A DNA stretch of 58,516 nt from Minwuia sp. GTDB lineage: Bacteria; Pseudomonadota; Alphaproteobacteria; Minwuiales; Minwuiaceae. A model generated the notes under the pieces. That model ran no database searches. It was not told where the DNA came from and worked only from the letters and a program-made list of their open reading frames with translations. The position numbers were made by a program, and so were the translations under genes. Location: positions 1 through 58,516 of the forward strand of contig JARGNO010000020.1 in the NCBI GenBank assembly GCA_029213165.1, given 5' to 3'. Shown here one piece after another: positions 9,238 to 17,072 of the stretch. Position 1 is the first letter of the stretch. Every line of letters starts with the position of its first letter.

Positions 9238-11243
9238 TATTGTGTCACCTCTGCTGTGATCGAGAGAATACTTGCGGGTTCGGTCGACTTCCCCGTGACG
9301 CGGACGGTCGCACCGACATCGCCGCGCCCCCCACTCCACCCTAGCAACCGAACCGTGGCCAGTTTCGCCGCCGACTGGCCGGCACTGCCAAAGGCGGCCG
9401 TCCAGAACGTCCTGGGTTCGACATCCCGGCCATTGACCGCGAACCTGCCCGCCGTTCCGGTGCGAACCGTGGCACGCGCCAGACGATGCCTGTTGCCGAT
9501 GAAGGTGCCATCCGTCAGTTCAGCCTCCAGCGGCATGGTCTCGACGGTCCAGTCAAACGGGAAGCCGACTTCGAGATTGCTCACAGCCTCCATTGTCGTG
9601 ACGGTCCCATCGACCACTGTCGCGGTTCCAAGATCCAGTCCTTCGCTGAACATCTGCACTTCCGTACCCTCCAGGAAATCCAGACCATTCCAATCCGTCG
9701 ACGGCAAGTCGCCAACCGGCGCCGCCAGAACCGATGAATCCAGACAGGAGTCCGGTTCCAGGCATTCGATGAAACTGCGTTTGCTGCCCGACAGCTCACG
9801 CGACACAACCACATAGATTCGTGCACCGACCGCAGCGATCGCCTTGACCAGGCCTCCACCACCCAGGCTGAGCCGGGTCCATCCGGCAATATTCTGCGCA
9901 CGACGGGTGTTCAGGACCGCCACCGAGCCGTCGGAATTGGCGAGCATCAGATGGTTGGCACCATCCAGTTCCGTACCCTGACGCGCAGTCATGTCGACCG
10001 GCGCGTCGATCAGACCACCTGCCAGCAATCCCAGATCCTGTGGCACCAGGACCTGTCGCGCATCGTCGAACACCAGTTCGTTGCAGGTCGCGCGCACGGA
10101 ATCGCTGGAGGAGCGGATGAACACGACAACGCCATCCAGTTCCACCGGACGTACCGGCGACGCGGGCAACTCGCTCTGGCGCCTGAAAAGGAAGTTGGCT
10201 GGTGTGACCGGTGTCTCCGCGCAGGCATAGACACCGCCGGAGGTCATGGCGAGGAAGTCATTGGAGACGAAGAGCTGCTCCACGGCGGCGATCTGGTCAT
10301 TGTCCAGCGTCAGCTCGACGGCTTCGTCATCCAGCACATCTGCAGTCGTACCGAAGTCGAAGAACGATCCTGCGCGCGATCCCCAGATCGTCTGCGGCCG
10401 GGCCCTGTTCTGTCCGAAATAGAGCCGTCCCTGAAACAGGTTCACGGATCGGGGCCAGCCACGCTGATCCGACCATGTATCCTCTTCCACCGACCAGAGA
10501 CCGGGTTCAACCGCGGTCGTCTCCTCTGGTGACTGAACTACAGTCCCCTCGACAACAGTTGCGCTTGTCTTCCCTGTCACGCGGATCAGGCCGCCATGCA
10601 GGCGGACCCAGAATGTCGGCGCGCCCGCCGACAGATCAATGGCCTCGAAATCGGTCCCGTCAGTAGATGTGATGGTTGCAGTGGCCCCCGAGATCGAGAC
10701 GGATGCCGTGCCGAGCGTCAGGCCGCGAAAGTTGAACGTCGGCGTGTTGGTCAAGGCCAGGGCGCCAAGTACCCAGTCTTCATCCTCGCCGTCATGCTGA
10801 CGCAGCAACCGACGCGGCGGATGATCGGGATGCACCAGGATCATGGTATCGAGGCTTTGGGTCCAGGAGACATCGGCCAGTTCTTCAGATGTGAAGAACC
10901 TGTCCGCGTCACCAGGAACTTCCGGATCGGGAACCAGGGACTGATTCAGGGCGCCATCCTGAAAGACGTCGATTCGCTGGTGCGAAAAGGCGATGAGATA
11001 CGACTTGCCGAGCGCGAAGGTGAAACTGGCAAGACGAATGACCTCATCGCCTTCCGGCGGTTCGATCTCGGCGACATGGCGAAACCCGCCACGGGTCGCG
11101 ACACCACCCTGGGCCATACCCAGAACGTTGGTCAGATCCCGGGCACCCGCGAAGTAGGCCCGCACATCACTGCGCGCCTCGACCGCAGGATCAAGCATCC
11201 CACTGGTGAAACTGAACTGCTGGAGTGCTGTGCGTCTCGGCAT
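9237..11243 (-). CDS. Podovirus tail tubular protein B (nozzle)
   Basis: A 668-residue beta-rich protein. Its N-terminus (QFSFTSGMLDPAVEARSDV, then LTNVLGMAQGGVATRGGFRH) carries the typical opening of podovirus tail-nozzle proteins of the T7 gp12 type: a short target peptide, a conserved arginine-aspartate segment and an N-x-x-x-x-x-GG-x-x-RGGF motif. Later parts contain the usual WGSRAGSFFDF and DNDQIAAVEQL segments of this family. It starts 4 bases after the tail tubular A gene and its stop overlaps the next start. Slightly shorter than T7 gp12 (about 794). It would form the distal tail tube of a short-tailed particle. The reading frame is intact along its whole length. Confidence 0.85.
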   Translation of the reverse strand: MPRRTALQQFSFTSGMLDPAVEARSDVRAYFAGARDLTNVLGMAQGGVATRGGFRHVAEIEPPEGDEVIRLASFTFALGKSYLIAFSHQRIDVFQDGALNQSLVPDPEVPGDADRFFTSEELADVSWTQSLDTMILVHPDHPPRRLLRQHDGEDEDWVLGALALTNTPTFNFRGLTLGTASVSISGATATITSTDGTDFEAIDLSAGAPTFWVRLHGGLIRVTGKTSATVVEGTVVQSPEETTAVEPGLWSVEEDTWSDQRGWPRSVNLFQGRLYFGQNRARPQTIWGSRAGSFFDFGTTADVLDDEAVELTLDNDQIAAVEQLFVSNDFLAMTSGGVYACAETPVTPANFLFRRQSELPASPVRPVELDGVVVFIRSSSDSVRATCNELVFDDARQVLVPQDLGLLAGGLIDAPVDMTARQGTELDGANHLMLANSDGSVAVLNTRRAQNIAGWTRLSLGGGGLVKAIAAVGARIYVVVSRELSGSKRSFIECLEPDSCLDSSVLAAPVGDLPSTDWNGLDFLEGTEVQMFSEGLDLGTATVVDGTVTTMEAVSNLEVGFPFDWTVETMPLEAELTDGTFIGNRHRLARATVRTGTAGRFAVNGRDVEPRTFWTAAFGSAGQSAAKLATVRLLGWSGGRGDVGATVRVTGKSTEPASILSITAEVTQ

Positions 11244-11247
11244 CGGC

Positions 11248-11823
11248 TCACCCCCTTACATCGACGAGCGGAAATCGCTCGATCGTCTGCGGCGTCTGCT
11301 GCTGCCCATCGATGGTTCTGGCGCGTGCGAACTCCAGCTCCGCCGCATTGGCGAGCATCTCGGTGCGGCCCGTGTTCTCGGTCAGCGGCAGGCAGAGCTC
11401 CGCCGCCAGCCGACAGATCAGCGCCTGATCGAAGAAGGCCGGAAAGGCACTCTCGTCGGGGCGGAAGATGTAGGTGAGCATCAGGGTATCGACGTTCGCA
11501 TGCAGTCGCCGTTCATGAATCCGATAGGAGATGCCGCGCCCGCGTCCGGATTGGCCATGGCCGGCGGAAAGGACCCTGAGGAAGTCGCCCGGCAGGCTGA
11601 ATGCATTGTCAAAATCGGCGCGTGGGCTCTCATCCAGTCGCCCAAGCTGAACCTGAGCGGTGGCAAAGGACCAGGGATGACCCGAAAGCAGGGAGTCCCG
11701 GCAAATTCCATAGAGAAGCGAGGCAATCTCTGCCTCGGAAGTGTTCTCCTCGAAACTGGTGATTGGTTGTGCGCCCACCTTGAGCAATGCACGGGCGCAA
11801 AGCTGCACGCTGTTGAGGGCCAT
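11248..11823 (-). CDS. Podovirus tail tubular protein A (head-tail adaptor)
   Basis: A 191-residue protein close in length to T7 gp11 (196). The opening MALNSVQLCARALLKVGAQP and the following SFEENTSEAEIASLLY and SGHPWSFATAQ segments are hallmark features of the tail tubular A family, which forms the ring between portal and nozzle. The start at 11823 is preferred because the conserved domain begins there; an upstream in-frame start would add 14 unrelated residues. It follows a 14-bp hairpin that separates it from the capsid cistrons. Frame is intact, with no sign of decay. Confidence 0.87.
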   Translation of the reverse strand: MALNSVQLCARALLKVGAQPITSFEENTSEAEIASLLYGICRDSLLSGHPWSFATAQVQLGRLDESPRADFDNAFSLPGDFLRVLSAGHGQSGRGRGISYRIHERRLHANVDTLMLTYIFRPDESAFPAFFDQALICRLAAELCLPLTENTGRTEMLANAAELEFARARTIDGQQQTPQTIERFPLVDVRG

Positions 11824-11859
11824 TGGCGGCCTCCCCTGATTGAAGGATATGATTGGGAA

Positions 11860-11891
11860 GGGCACACGGCACCATTAGGTGCCGTGTGCCC
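11860..11891 (-). terminator. Strong hairpin between capsid cistrons and tail tubular A
   Basis: GGGCACACGGCACC (11860-11873) and GGTGCCGTGTGCCC (11878-11891) form a perfect 14-bp stem closed by a four-base loop. On the minus strand it lies between the small capsid-associated gene and the tail tubular A gene; TTCCC follows rather than a T-run. It probably acts as a partial terminator or mRNA-stabilising structure giving more capsid than tail transcript. Phage T7 has its late terminator at the equivalent place, after gene 10. Confidence 0.75.
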
Positions 11892-11898
11892 CGACAGG

Positions 11899-12162
11899 TC
11901 AGCTTCCGTCGCTGCCGCCGATGGCGGTCAGGTCGGTAACGTCAACAGTCTCGCTGGCGTTCTGGTTGACGATGGCGATGCCATGCCCGTCCGTCGCGCG
12001 AACAAGGACCCAGTCATCGACCCTCAGCATGTCGCCAGCGCCGTTGAAATATCCGGCGGCAACTACATCGGCCTTCGCGTCATCGGTCGTGGCATAGCCC
12101 CAGATGGCGAAACCTGCGCCACCACCGGCCATGCGTTCGAGGTTCTCGATCTTCAGTGCCAT
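11899..12162 (-). CDS. Small phage protein after the capsid gene
   Basis: An 87-residue protein starting MALKIENLERMAGGGAGFAI. It contains GYFNGAGDMLRVDDWVLVRA, a pattern recurrent in small phage structural proteins located beside capsid genes, often thought to decorate the head or cap fibres. The ATG at 12162 is 13 bases after the capsid stop. An upstream in-frame start at 12207 would overlap the capsid gene. A strong hairpin follows it. The protein is short, beta-rich and has no membrane segment. Function as a decoration or head-fibre protein is inferred from position. Confidence 0.6.
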   Translation of the reverse strand: MALKIENLERMAGGGAGFAIWGYATTDDAKADVVAAGYFNGAGDMLRVDDWVLVRATDGHGIAIVNQNASETVDVTDLTAIGGSDGS

Positions 12163-12175
12163 AAGGTCACTCCAA

Positions 12176-12997
12176 TCAGGATTCGGCGCAGGGAATCGTG
12201 ACGACACCGGCGGCGTCGATCAGGACTGTGCCCTGGCTCATGTAATTGTTGACGAAGTGGGAAGCGTGATCGCCGTGCCAGGTAATGTCCGAAGTAACAT
12301 CACTGCCGATGGCGTGGCCGACTGCGGTCTTGTGGTACCAGTGGCAGAGTCGGTTGCCCGACTCGTCCGCAGACAGTCCGGTATGCGGGAACCAGAGCGT
12401 GCCAAGCCAGGTCTTTGCCTGTGTGTGCTTCCAGGGAAGCTGCTCGGAACCGACATAGTCCGCATTTGCGAACTCTGGAATATCCAGCAGTTCCGACCAC
12501 TGTCTCCAGCCGACAACGGCAAACCGTTCGCCATCATCGGGCACATCGGCCTCGCCCAGGATCTCGAAGGCTTCCAGGATCTTCGCCTTGGTCAGGCCCC
12601 CTGCCGTGGTCGGCGTGAGGTTGGTGGACTTGGCCAGCTCCGTGACAATCAGTTCATCGGTCTTGCGGCCCAGGGCATATGCCCCGGCATTGACCTGTAC
12701 CTTCATCTCATCGGTGCCGGACTTGATCTGGTCCAGCCGGTCAACCCAGTCGCCGGCATAGAAGTCCTTCAGGAAGCACTCCACCGCCTCATGCGCCACG
12801 TTCATGGTCGGGACCAGGCCGTGCCGCGCCTTGACGGATGCAACACCCTTTCCGACCTTCTGGAACACAGTCGAGGAACCCTTGACGTTGTTCTGCGTGC
12901 GCACGGTTTCACGCAGCTTCGTCCCTTGTCGCTGGTAGGCGATATGGACATTCGTCGCATACTCGCGACGAAAACTCTCGTCGACGCTATTGCTCAT
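12176..12997 (-). CDS. Phage major capsid protein
   Basis: A 273-residue protein starting MSNSVDESFRREYATNVHIA. The opening S-x-V-D-x-x-F, followed by a QRQGTKLRETV segment and VFQKVGKGVASVKARHG, is characteristic of the major capsid protein family of small podoviruses and related prophages (HK97-like fold expected). The C-terminal half, with AKTWLGTLWFPHTGLS and WHGDHASHFVNNYMSQ, also matches this family. It is the first gene of its operon: no portal or scaffold precedes it, which is unlike normal podovirus order. The ATG at 12997 fits the family start; longer extensions run into the intergenic promoter region. The frame is intact. Confidence 0.83.
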   Translation of the reverse strand: MSNSVDESFRREYATNVHIAYQRQGTKLRETVRTQNNVKGSSTVFQKVGKGVASVKARHGLVPTMNVAHEAVECFLKDFYAGDWVDRLDQIKSGTDEMKVQVNAGAYALGRKTDELIVTELAKSTNLTPTTAGGLTKAKILEAFEILGEADVPDDGERFAVVGWRQWSELLDIPEFANADYVGSEQLPWKHTQAKTWLGTLWFPHTGLSADESGNRLCHWYHKTAVGHAIGSDVTSDITWHGDHASHFVNNYMSQGTVLIDAAGVVTIPCAES

Positions 12998-13159
12998 CTT
13001 CAAACTCCGAGAATGTGTGAAATTCGCCGGGTCCGCGTCGGATAGGCCGGTCGATCCAGCCGCCAACGCGAACGTCGGCGGCCATTTGCCGGTGAACTGC
13101 CAAGGGTTGGCGATAGCGCCAGTGGGCCAGGGCAGAAGGGAACAGCAATGAATAGTGTA

Positions 13160-13186
13160 TTTATACCGATATTTACCGAATTGCAA
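13160..13186 (-). promoter_or_regulatory. Candidate promoter/operator of the capsid operon
   Basis: The AT-rich core of the 269-base gap between the capsid gene and the divergent carotenoid oxygenase gene. On the minus strand TTGCAA (13186-13181) and TATAAA (13165-13160) are separated by 15 bases, a plausible sigma-70-like pair with short spacing. Two TACCG copies (13164-13168 and 13174-13178), exactly 10 bases apart, lie between them. Paired TACCG copies also occur upstream of the tail-fibre operon. Confidence 0.4.
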
Positions 13187-13266
13187 GCATTGACTGATCG
13201 AGCCTGCTTGTCGCACAGCACCACAGTCGCCAAGATGCCGGTCTGATCGCCACAGGAGCCCACCAG

Positions 13267-14682
13267 ATGACCAGACCGTTCCCGAAGCATCCGCAGCTCT
13301 CTGGCAATTTTGCCCCGATGCTGATGGAGGGGGAGGCCAATGATCTGATCGTGCGCGGGGACCTGCCGACAGGCTTGAACGGTACGCTGTTCCGCATCGG
13401 CCCCAATCCGCAATATCCACCGCGTGACCGGAATCACCACTGGTTTGCGGGCGACGGGATGGTACACGGCTTCCGGTTTCGGGAGGGACGCGCCAGTTAC
13501 CTCAACCGCTGGGTCAGGACGCCGAAGTTTCTGGCGGAACGCGCTGCGGGCCAGGCTCTTTTCGGTACTTTCGGCAACCCGATGACCACCGATCCGTCCG
13601 TGGTCGGTCAGGACTCAGGTCTGGCGAACACCAACATCGTGCATCACGCAGGGCGATTGCTGGCGCTGGAGGAGGCACATCCACCGTTCGAAATGGCACC
13701 CGACGACCTGGCATCGGTCGGCTATCACACTTACGCCGACCGCCTGACCGGCAACAAGATGACGGCGCATCCGAAGATTGATCCGGAAACCGGCGAAATG
13801 CTTTTCTTCGGCTATTCGACGGCCGGGTATTTCACGGATCAGATGACCTTTCATGTGGTGAACGCCGAGGGCGAGGTCACCCGCTCAGAGAGTTTCAGCA
13901 CGCCCTATTCGGCCATGGTGCATGACTTCATTGTCACCCGCTCGCATGTCGTGTTTCCGGTCCTGCCGCTGACCGGCAGCCTGGAACGCGCGATGCAGGG
14001 CCAGTCCCCGTTTGCATGGGAGCCGGAAAAGCCCGGCTGGCTGGGCATCCTGCGGCGCGATGCGGGAATCGAGACGCTGAAGTGGATCGAGGTCCCGGCC
14101 TGCTATGTCTTCCATGTACTGAACGCATTCGACGACGGCGATGACATCGTGGCTGACGTCATGAAGTACGACGCTGCGCCGTTGTTTCCACATGCCGACG
14201 GTACGCCGGGCGATCCCGCAGCCGCCACGTCAACGCTCTGGCGCTGGACGTTGAACGGACCGGCGGGCAGCTTCTCCGAACACCAGCTGGACGACAGGCT
14301 TGGTGAGTTTCCCCGGATTGATGACCGCCGCGCCGGACTTTCCCATCGGCACGGGTGGATCGCGACGGTTGATCAGCGTCGGCCAGGAGATCGCGGCGTC
14401 TGGACCGAATATGTTCACCTGGACCTGCAGGAGGGGCGGCGGTCGATCTGGAGCGACGGCAACAGCACGCATCTGTCAGAGCCTGTTTTCGTCCCCGCCG
14501 CCGCTGATGCTGCTGCCGATGAAGGCTGGATTCTGGGCACGGCCTACAGAGCCACCGAGAACCGCAGCGATGTGCTGGTGTTTGCGGCGACCGACATGTC
14601 TCAGGGGCCCGTCGCCGTGATCGAGCTGCCGCATCGCGTGCCCCATGGCTTTCATGGCAACTGGGTCGATGCTGTGGCCTGA
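13267..14682 (+). CDS. Carotenoid oxygenase family protein
   Basis: A 471-residue non-haem iron dioxygenase of the carotenoid/stilbene cleavage family, a seven-bladed propeller with Fe(II) held by four histidines. Candidate ligands are visible in TAHPKID (about residue 177), MVHDFIVT (about 219), CYVFHVLNAFDD (about 283) and VPHGFHGNW at the C-terminus. The N-terminal GTLFRIGPNPQYPP and HWFAGDGMVHGF segments are classic family motifs. Length is normal. It is transcribed divergently from the capsid operon, sharing its 269-base upstream region, and is the first non-phage gene within the phage-type block. The substrate (apocarotenoid, lignostilbene or related) cannot be decided here. Confidence 0.92.
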   Translation: MTRPFPKHPQLSGNFAPMLMEGEANDLIVRGDLPTGLNGTLFRIGPNPQYPPRDRNHHWFAGDGMVHGFRFREGRASYLNRWVRTPKFLAERAAGQALFGTFGNPMTTDPSVVGQDSGLANTNIVHHAGRLLALEEAHPPFEMAPDDLASVGYHTYADRLTGNKMTAHPKIDPETGEMLFFGYSTAGYFTDQMTFHVVNAEGEVTRSESFSTPYSAMVHDFIVTRSHVVFPVLPLTGSLERAMQGQSPFAWEPEKPGWLGILRRDAGIETLKWIEVPACYVFHVLNAFDDGDDIVADVMKYDAAPLFPHADGTPGDPAAATSTLWRWTLNGPAGSFSEHQLDDRLGEFPRIDDRRAGLSHRHGWIATVDQRRPGDRGVWTEYVHLDLQEGRRSIWSDGNSTHLSEPVFVPAAADAAADEGWILGTAYRATENRSDVLVFAATDMSQGPVAVIELPHRVPHGFHGNWVDAVA

Positions 14683-14721
14683 GCCTGATGATCGGGTGAC
14701 CAGAGCAGGCTCACACCAGCT

Positions 14722-14922
14722 TCAGCCAAGCGTCGAGCGCAAGTCACCGGGCTTCCCCAGGTCATCAACCAGGGCCAGCAAGGCACGCCGTCCACTGGTG
14801 CGGGAGCGCCGGTTGCGAATCCGCGCCTTGTTCTGCTTTTCCAGCCGCCTGGCTTCCTCTTCCTCCCTGCGCGCCGCATTGTCCGCAGCCGAGGTATCCG
14901 CTCCACCACCGAGCATTGCCAT
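14722..14922 (-). CDS. Tiny basic phage-type protein
   Basis: A 66-residue protein starting MAMLGGGADTSAADNAARRE, followed by a highly charged helix (EEEEARRLEKQNKARIRNRR) and a short hydrophobic LLALVDDLG. Small proteins with a glycine-rich start and an Arg/Glu helix are common in podovirus structural regions. A GGAG lies about ten bases before the ATG at 14922. It is downstream of, and on the same strand as, the metallophosphoesterase gene. It converges on the carotenoid oxygenase. Function unknown; virion-component status is inferred from composition and neighbourhood. Confidence 0.5.
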   Translation of the reverse strand: MAMLGGGADTSAADNAARREEEEARRLEKQNKARIRNRRSRTSGRRALLALVDDLGKPGDLRSTLG

Positions 14923-14944
14923 AGGGGATTCTCCACTTCTCCCT

Positions 14945-14963
14945 GCACACACCCGACGTGTGC
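14945..14963 (-). terminator. Small hairpin between metallophosphoesterase and tiny phage-type gene
   Basis: GCACAC (14945-14950) and GTGTGC (14958-14963) are perfect arms with a 7-base loop, 21 bases past the metallophosphoesterase stop on the minus strand. No T-run, so a weak terminator or leader structure. Confidence 0.3.
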
Positions 14964-14983
14964 GCTCTTGGGTCAGAAGCAGT

Positions 14984-15916
14984 CTATTGCGTACTCTGAA
15001 TTGCGTTCCCGACCTGTTTCACCAGCGCCCGAAGGCGTTGGACGTCGGCTGAGGAGGCCCGTGGCGCATCCTTGAGAAACGCTGCGTCCTGCTTCAGCTT
15101 GCCCAGCTTCTGCAACGTCATTCCTTCGGGCCGCATCGCCCGCACGTCGAACGAACCATCCGGCCAGAGGCGATAATCCAGATAACCCAGCATCGGCACC
15201 CCCGTACCGAGCCTCAGACCGGCCCGATAGGCCGTCGCAGGAGCCCAGACAAACCGGGTTCTGCCGATCCGCACATCCAGATACTTGTGCAGGTGACCGC
15301 TGGCGACAAAGCACACACGTCGGCGCAGCAGCAGCGACAGCAGGCGGGCGCGGGATCCGGCGGGAGCAATGATTTCCGCGGGCCTCCCGGCAACGATCTT
15401 CCGGGCAAAGAACATGGGCTTGTGCAGGAACACGCCGACCGGTCGCCCGTCAGCCGGTTCCAATACGCCCTCCAGCCACTGCAACTGAACCGCCTCCTCC
15501 GGCAGGCCCGTACCGAGCAGCTGGGAATTCAGACCGAGAAGTCGCCAGCCGGCCAGGTCGCGAACCCAGCGATCCGGCCCAAAACGGTCACGATACCGGT
15601 CAAGCCGTTCCTGTGTGACCGGCTGCGCCATCATCGCGAAACCGGGCTCCTCCCCCACATCGTGGTTACCGGGCAGGGACAGGACCGGCGCGCTGAACAC
15701 CCGGTTGGCCGCCAATGCGAAGTCCAGATCCGGCACGCGTTCGACACCATTGACGGTAAGGTCACCGGTATGGACGACAAGATCTGGCCGCAGGCTGTTG
15801 ATGCTCGCGGCCGCCGCAAGATAGTTGGCGACGAAAAACCCCTGCCGGTCGCTCAGATGCGTGTCCGATATCTGGATCAGACGAAAGGGCGACGTGTCAG
15901 GCCGCGACTCAGCCAC
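14984..15916 (-). CDS. Calcineurin-like metallophosphoesterase
   Basis: A 310-residue dinuclear-metal phosphoesterase of the CpdA-like group. The ordered family motifs are present: QISDTHLS (about 15-22), HTGDLTVNG (about 49-57), LPGNHDVGE (about 80-88), a histidine in FLHKPMFF (about 164) and CFVASGHLHKYLD (about 203-215). These supply the metal ligands. No signal peptide or membrane segment is seen, so it is cytoplasmic. The substrate could be a cyclic nucleotide, nucleotide or phospholipid; the motifs do not decide. It looks like an ordinary host gene, though it lies between phage-type genes. Confidence 0.87.
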   Translation of the reverse strand: MAESRPDTSPFRLIQISDTHLSDRQGFFVANYLAAAASINSLRPDLVVHTGDLTVNGVERVPDLDFALAANRVFSAPVLSLPGNHDVGEEPGFAMMAQPVTQERLDRYRDRFGPDRWVRDLAGWRLLGLNSQLLGTGLPEEAVQLQWLEGVLEPADGRPVGVFLHKPMFFARKIVAGRPAEIIAPAGSRARLLSLLLRRRVCFVASGHLHKYLDVRIGRTRFVWAPATAYRAGLRLGTGVPMLGYLDYRLWPDGSFDVRAMRPEGMTLQKLGKLKQDAAFLKDAPRASSADVQRLRALVKQVGNAIQSTQ

Positions 15917-15957
15917 GACCGCTCGGCCTGCCCGATAGCTGCCTCATGCATCGCGCA

Positions 15958-16860
15958 TCATTCGAACAGATCAAAGATCTCCGCCAGTGCAGTTGTCTGA
16001 CTGCCCTTGGTGGACGTCGGGACCAGGATCGGGGTCTTGATCCCGGCATCCCGCCAACGCTCCAGCCCCTCCAGGATGCGCGACTTCGGCCCGGCCATGG
16101 TCACGCTGTCCAGCCATTCGTTGCTCATCAGACTCGGGATACGGTCAGTTTCGCCGGCAGCAATCGCAGCCGCGATATCCGCCATTTCCTGCTCGAACCC
16201 GGCAGCGGCCCAGTACTTCTGGTAATTGGGAAGCTGGACGTAGCGGGACAGCGTCTTGCGATGCACGGCGCGGCCGGCATCGATATCGTCATCAATGGCT
16301 GTCGGGATCATGGCCGCCGTGAAGAAGTCATCCCCCGCTGATCCGGGGCGCGCAGCCAACTGCGAAGCAACCGTATCGCGGGGTCCATTCGCCCAGACAG
16401 CGCCGTTCCCGACCTCGACCGCGAGATCCAGCATCCTGTCGCGCAAGGTTGCCAGCACCAGCGGCGGAAGCTCACCGACTTCCTGTTCCGCCGCACGCAT
16501 TTCGGCAACATAGGCCCGCATGTCCGTCACCGGCTTGCGTGTTCTCGGCACACCGTGCCTGTCCAGCGAGACCTCGTGACTGATGCCGAGCCCCATGCGA
16601 AAGCGCCCCCTGGAAACCTCGTGCAGGAAGGCTGCATTGTCGGCCAGCTGACGCGCGGTCTGGAAATAGATCGGCTGGATCGAGCTGCCCACGACCAGGC
16701 GCGTCGTCTCCTGCAGGATTGCCTGACAAAAGGGCAGGCAGGCCGAAACGCTGGTGACGAAGACACCCGCGAAATCACGGGCTTCGGTTTCCTTGGCAAA
16801 CTCGATCATCCGGTCCCGGCGACCGGGCAACGCGGCGATGGCAAGTGCTGGTTTCTGCAT
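15958..16860 (-). CDS. Luciferase-like (LLM class) flavin-dependent oxidoreductase
   Basis: A 300-residue protein with the TIM-barrel layout of luciferase-like monooxygenases and F420-dependent oxidoreductases. The early FAKETEARDFAGVFV, a GSSIQPIY segment, and FLHEVSRGRFRMGLGISHEV near residue 90 are the usual landmarks. The ATG at 16860 is chosen because homologous sequence begins with MQKPALAIA; an upstream in-frame start adds an unlikely extension across the gap. The cofactor (FMN or F420) and substrate are not evident. It is divergent from the tail-fibre operon across a 212-base gap. Confidence 0.82.
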   Translation of the reverse strand: MQKPALAIAALPGRRDRMIEFAKETEARDFAGVFVTSVSACLPFCQAILQETTRLVVGSSIQPIYFQTARQLADNAAFLHEVSRGRFRMGLGISHEVSLDRHGVPRTRKPVTDMRAYVAEMRAAEQEVGELPPLVLATLRDRMLDLAVEVGNGAVWANGPRDTVASQLAARPGSAGDDFFTAAMIPTAIDDDIDAGRAVHRKTLSRYVQLPNYQKYWAAAGFEQEMADIAAAIAAGETDRIPSLMSNEWLDSVTMAGPKSRILEGLERWRDAGIKTPILVPTSTKGSQTTALAEIFDLFE

Positions 16861-16964
16861 GGTCGAACTGGTCCTCCCCAAGAACACGACCATGCCATCG
16901 TAGTTCATGGACGGCACTGCGAACAATCACCGGTGTGCTGGAGAAATCCGGAACTGCTTTCAGG

Positions 16965-16984
16965 ATTACCGGTAATTGTACCGA
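16965..16984 (+). promoter_or_regulatory. Palindrome and TACCG repeats upstream of the tail-fibre operon
   Basis: ATTACCGGTAAT (16965-16976) is a perfect 12-bp palindrome. It contains one TACCG (16967-16971), and a second TACCG lies at 16979-16983, 12 bases on. The site is about 90 bases before the tail-fibre start, in the divergent gap. The TACCG pair is shared with the capsid operon upstream region, so a common regulator is possible. Confidence 0.45.
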
Positions 16985-17072
16985 AACCGGCCTGCCTTGG
17001 GGCAAAGCAGACACGCCTTGCATCGGGGCGCGACGCGCTACAGGGCCGCAACCTGATCGGAGCAGTGCAAGC

